From the NCBI RefSeq assembly GCF_905220415.1, contig NC_059537.1:9493622-9557621 (forward strand): a stretch of 64,000 bases of DNA, given 5' to 3'. The translations under genes were made by a program, and so were the position numbers. Each line of letters starts with the position of its first letter. The stretch's first letter is position 1. Shown in pieces: positions 59,816-64,000 of the stretch. Source of the stretch: Colias croceus. Taxonomy: Eukaryota > Arthropoda > Insecta > Lepidoptera > Pieridae. The notes below the pieces were generated by a model. The model did not search any database. It had not been told where the DNA came from and saw only the letters and a program-made list of their open reading frames with translations.

Positions 59816-60135
59816 ATGTGAAGACATCACGTGAAAACTACCGGTTCGATTTCGATGAAACTTGGTATAATTATACCTTATTATCCTGGGCGTAAAATAG
59901 GATACTTTTTATCCTGAAAAAATACGTAGAAAAAAATTAATCTTAATTTTTCAGTTATCCATAGACGTTGTTCTGTAGAACCGCGAACACACGTTGCGTA
60001 TTATTATAGGCTTAGCCGTATTTGGGTCCAATAGATATTTATAAGATGTCATTGTCAGAGTTACTCAAAATGGAGAAATAAACCATCCATGCGAAGACCG
60101 ACATCCGCGCGGACGGAGTCGCGGGCGGAAGCTAG
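59744..60135 (+). mobile_element. Helitron-like element carrying a TGTC microsatellite
   Basis: The probable 5' end TCGATACCAAACCC follows A at 59743. The 3' end CGCGCGGACGGAGTCGCGGG then CGGAAGCTAG at 60135 precedes T. A (TGTC) run of 34 nt sits at 59781-59814. Interior strings such as CGGTTCGATTTCGATGAAAC are familiar from lepidopteran Helitrons. The 86-codon frame across the left part reads through the microsatellite and is not a gene. Confidence 0.75.
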
Positions 60136-62277
60136 TTTGAAATAAGGCACTAGCAGCTCGAATTAGGAAAATTGTCAGGACTTGGCTTTAATAGAATCTA
60201 CCCGAATCCCGCAGGCATTAGATATGTAGGCCTAACAAATTCACCTGACCGCTGTTTAAACTAGCCTTTTTACCGTATGCGGATCGCGTGTCCTCGGTTT
60301 ATTCAGGTTACCTTTACTTAAACAACTCTATCACACAAAACAACCAATTTTGAACTTTAGTACATTGGAATAATGGCATTTATAAGGACTATTATGTCAA
60401 CGGAAACATTTCCTTGGTCTGTGTTGTCACGACTCGTAGGCCGCAGTTTCTTGATTACTGAATGCTGAATCTTCGGTTGTATTTTGGTAATATATTCGAT
60501 TTTGAACTTTATTATTTAAATGACGAGTTTTTTTTTTCTTATCTTTAACTCTGTCTTGTGTTTTTAATTGTATTTTGCTCTATTGGTTAAAAGTGAACTT
60601 TGGAAATAGATCGATGATAGATAATAATTGTAGTCGTAAAGAAGACAATATTACCTATTTCCCTAATCTCGATTCATAGAATAACACACATTAAAGAAAC
60701 TAAAACTTCAAATGGATGAAAGTATGTCTACAGAAAAACGCAGTACCAACGTTTAAAATTAACTGCATGTGTACATATACGTTTATATTTTAATTAATCT
60801 ACAATTAAAATTGGTCTGCGCTCATTACACTGTTAAACAAAATATCAGACCCACGTGGAATTTAATGTATGCTTTAATATCAGTTTTTTGTCGACGTAAT
60901 AAAGTAATAAAGTGTCACAACCGCGTCCAGTTGCGGTTCACATTTAATTTGTTTTAATAAATTTCCGATAATCTCATCCTTTTCACACATTGTATTGTGG
61001 TATTGTAATTAAGTAGATTAACGTTTTGTAATCCTCTATAGTGTATGTATAAAGTTTTCAATTTCGTTTTATTACGTTACCCACTTGAAATTATGGAAAA
61101 TCCCATGAAATATATACCAAGAAGGCATTTTTCATAATTTATTTAAGATTTTTAGTCTGCAATGTCTTTGTTGAGTAAATTTTTGAACAGTCCAAGAAAT
61201 AAATTAGTCTTAATAACTGGACCGAATCCATATTTTTTGTACGAGTATCGAAGTGAATCACTAAATTGCAGACCTCGTGTACTATACACAAGAACATGAA
61301 AACTATAGCGAAAAAACATGCAAATGAAATGAATTTATAGATGATAGCCCTTCTTACTTATTTACTTAGGATTATCTTAGATGCCACTCACAAGTCCCAA
61401 TGTCACACCTCTCAGATTCAATCCTCTCAATTCCAGAACAAGTTTAAATCAATGATCCTGTATTTGCAACCTGGTTAAGCGTGTCTGGAGATTTAAATAC
61501 ATCTCACGCGATAAAAGGGTGCTGCAGCAAAAAATAATGACTGTCATTATACTAACATAAGCTTCTTGATAAATCGCTATTGGAAGAGTATTATCAACTA
61601 TACTTATTAAAATTGGACGAGAGCAAATTAGGGTGTTATGTCAAGATTAATTTTTTAGATGGAGTACTAATTTAAAAAAGCCTTTGCAATAATAATTGCA
61701 ATTGGTTTTGATATAATGATATTGAGCGAGGTGTATCTTTATGAAGTTTTGTTTTATTGCTTTAAGCAAGTCTTTTTAAGCTTTGACTGAAATTATTTGT
61801 AGGCCTTGTGATTACACATTTAAATGCCATTGCAATGATATATAAAATTGATGATACGGACTTTTATTACCTTACACTTCAATGGATTTTCAAGAATGAA
61901 TAAGCTCTTTTGTATACTAAGTTCTATTCACAAATCTATTTCAACACTCCTTCTCGTTTTGATTTTAATTTTATCTCCAATGATTATCTTAGTATGATCC
62001 TTACTCCACTCAATCATATTACCAGCGCAGTTTCCGACATCTCGCCTTGCCTCCGTAACAGCACCTACATGTAAACTATTTCTCATTGCGATAAGATAAT
62101 TCTCAGCCATGAATAATTCCAACCGACACTTGCACAGCAATATTTTCTGCTATGTAGGTCTCTAATCTTCGAAAGTAAGCGGATCACGTCAACTTATTTG
62201 TGTTTGTTATGAGACGGGTGCCCCTTGGCGCCTGCAAATATCTTGCAGTTAATATTACGTAACTAAAACATGTACAT
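60136..62277. other. No recognised feature
   Basis: AT-rich. The frames at 60769-60957 (+) and 61928-62140 (-) carry no motif. Confidence 0.4.
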
Positions 62278-62606
62278 AAGTAGTCCCTAGACGGTAATGC
62301 AAGCATGACCTGTTTTTACGTGAATTGTCATGCTGCATGAGCGTCTAAAAATATCGAATCATACATTTTTATACTGTTTGCGTCCAACCTGAGCATAGTG
62401 CATGAAACGCTCTTAATTTTTGCATGACAGCACCTTACCTATCTAAATGATCATGCTGCATGACAACTTGCAGCATAAAAAAGAGAGAGATTCAACAATC
62501 AACTACCAGCACGTAATTTTCGTGGCATACACTTAATCATCGAGCTAAACGTTCCTGCATGATCAGGTAACGCTTGTCATGCTGCATGATCGTCTAGGAA
62601 CGACTT
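62278..62606. mobile_element. MITE with three TCATGCTGCATGA palindromes
   Basis: The left end AAGTAGTCCCTAGACGGTAA and the reverse complement of the right end, AAGTCGTTCCTAGACGATCA, form an imperfect TIR of roughly 30 bp. Inside, the 13-mer TCATGCTGCATGA (6-bp arms, central T) occurs at 62328, 62451 and 62577, about 125 bp apart, plus related GCATGAC and CATGATCA pieces. No coding capacity. Confidence 0.7.
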
Positions 62607-63907
62607 AATATATATTATGTGTCGCACAATATAGTAATTTACGTTCCGAATCACTCTCTAGCTTGGTACTAAATAGTATTATTGCTATGTCAGAATAATT
62701 TTGATCGACATTGTTAAGGATATTGCGATGTTGAAATTCTGTTGCGTTTAATTAATTGTCAGTTAAATAAGGTTATATATTAGTTATATCAAATTTATAA
62801 TTGATTGAATACTAATACGCGATGCGGTTAAAGTTAATGCGATTTTCGAATGCGATGTGTTTAATAATTTTAACGTATACCTATGAAACTATTGTCACTC
62901 AGCGTTTATACAGCAATTTTGTATTGTTCAAATAATTTTTTTTAAATTACTCGTCAGAATGAGTCAGTCGTAATAATTATGATTACTTACTTACTTGATC
63001 GTATGGCAAGTAAACCTACGGTCTATCATGATAACAGAATACAGATGCATGTAACAAGACCCAATCCAGTCCTAACCAGACTCGCAGCAGATGTATCTAT
63101 CTCCATATCTATAGATTGACTCTCGTAAAAACTAACGCAAAAGTTGTTGCAGCTGTATTCAAGTCATACGTAAAGTGGGAAATTTATTCAGCAGTGGACG
63201 CTTAGCTTCTGAGCTTTGTCTGTACTGCACTATTCCCTAGACTCACTTAAAAGTAAGTACAAGCAAGAACTGACTCGCATTTAAAATACTTGAACGGCCA
63301 TCGATTGGATTTATTTGAAACTCATCCTTTGGGGGTAACTCGGAGATTCTTTGGATCGACTTGGCCACTAAAATAACTGCTGTATTGAAGTGTAATTATT
63401 AAATGATCGTATTTTAATTTCGAAGGAAGAAGGAAGGAAGTGGAATAGTATTTAATACATTAGAAATTTCCAAACATTCAAATAAAAATTTTTACTTAGA
63501 GTACTTAAAAATAACATGTGAATTGTATTTTTTAATGTTTTCAGTTGTAAAATTAACCTTTTTTGTATTGTTCTAAGTAATTAAAAAGTAACCATTGGTC
63601 ATAAGCACTAACATTTAAGAAAATATAAAAGCTGCATTAAATATTTCCTTAAAGCAATTCTATTTTATGCTAAATTATTAATATAGACATAATAATAAAA
63701 TTTTATGATTATATAAATATATTAAGTATTTTTGAATAAATAAGATGAAAATTAAATTATTATCTCAACGATTATTGCAATCGATAAAAATAAGGTCAGT
63801 ATTTATGGTCAAGTCGATAATAATAATTTGATAATATTTCGACCGCATTAAAACCTGTTTTAAAAAAATCGAGATAAAACTTTCTTGAATATGAAACTGT
63901 CGTCAAC
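62607..63907. other. AT-rich DNA upstream of the tRNA gene
   Basis: No gene recognised. The minus frame that crosses the tRNA (63796-63999) is an artefact of the tRNA sequence. Confidence 0.45.
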
Positions 63908-63980
63908 GTTTCCGTGGTGTAGCGGTTATCACATCTGCCTAACACGCAGAAGGCCCCCGGTTCGATCCCGGGCGGAAACA
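63908..63980 (+). tRNA. tRNA-Val (anticodon AAC)
   Basis: A 73-nt cloverleaf: acceptor GTTTCCG pairs with CGGAAAC, discriminator A at 63980. The anticodon stem TCTGC/GCAGA closes the loop CTAACAC, with anticodon AAC at 63941-63943, reading valine codons GUU and, as inosine, GUC and GUA. The T arm is CCCGGTTCGATCCCGGG and the D arm has the A-box string GTGGTGTAGCGG. No intron and no encoded CCA. It reads as an intact nuclear gene rather than a SINE, with no tail or flanking repeat. Confidence 0.97.
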
Positions 63981-63983
63981 TTA

Positions 63984-63988
63984 TTTTT
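63984..63988 (+). terminator. Pol III T-run terminator
   Basis: TTTTT begins 4 nt after the tRNA 3' end, the usual position and form of a Pol III stop. Confidence 0.8.
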
Positions 63989-64000
63989 GTATTGTACATT

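Noticed and set aside
59635..59895. 86-codon ORF with CLSVCLSVCLSV repeat
   Set aside because: It reads through a TGTC microsatellite inside a Helitron.
63796..63999. 67-codon minus frame containing FPPGIEPGAFCVLGRCDNR
   Set aside because: It is the antisense translation of the tRNA-Val gene, a frequent false protein prediction.

Overview
The window looks like AT-rich (roughly two thirds A+T), repeat-dense intergenic or intronic DNA from a moth or butterfly (Lepidoptera). The main reason is a series of short Helitron-like elements typical of lepidopteran genomes: on their own strand they start with TC, end in a GC-rich hairpin plus CTAG, and sit between A and T. Lepidopteran-type MITEs and a LINE 3' tail accompany them. 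There is no complete multi-exon protein gene, and almost every open frame of 60-116 codons here looks like chance or repeat-derived.

Few parts look genic. (1) A tRNA-Val(AAC) gene at 63908-63980 with a Pol III T-run. (2) A first coding exon at 24086-24162 that encodes the start of a THAP-type zinc finger (Cys4, Cys9, Phe24-His25). It ends in a canonical GTAAGT donor and lies 72 nt below an initiator with a near-consensus downstream promoter element. (3) An initiator (TCAGTT, +1 at 5492) with a consensus downstream promoter element (GGTCGT at +28 to +33), probably the start of an unidentified + strand transcript. (4) Weak candidates: an 85-codon Cys-rich, single-membrane-segment ORF at 42899, a Ser/acidic-rich exon-like ORF at 45305-45398, a TATA-type promoter at 11748, a CpG cluster at 27011 and a CTCF-like site at 40119.

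Layout: 0.5-2.3 kb holds two arrays of short hairpins separated by a 250-bp tandem duplication. 5.4-6.2 kb is the predicted promoter and leader. 8.7-10 kb is a fold-back element with arms of about 283 bp. 14.3-14.7 kb is a MITE beside a 160-bp dispersed repeat that recurs at 28.6, 35.2 and 37.2 kb. 24-27 kb is the THAP exon followed by two Helitrons and an exact 300-bp tandem copy of a Helitron end plus flank. 31-36 kb is a Helitron cluster, one of them at the junction of a local duplication. 37.8-50.2 kb includes a family of nested inverted repeats and, at 46.7-47.4 kb, a third hairpin array inside a compositional island. 52-63 kb has three more MITEs and another Helitron before the tRNA.

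The most unusual feature is the set of three arrays (472-985, 1930-2330, 46690-47412). In each, a short spaced unit carries a small hairpin; in the first array the stem sequence changes from unit to unit while pairing is largely kept. I cannot assign these arrays to a known element family.
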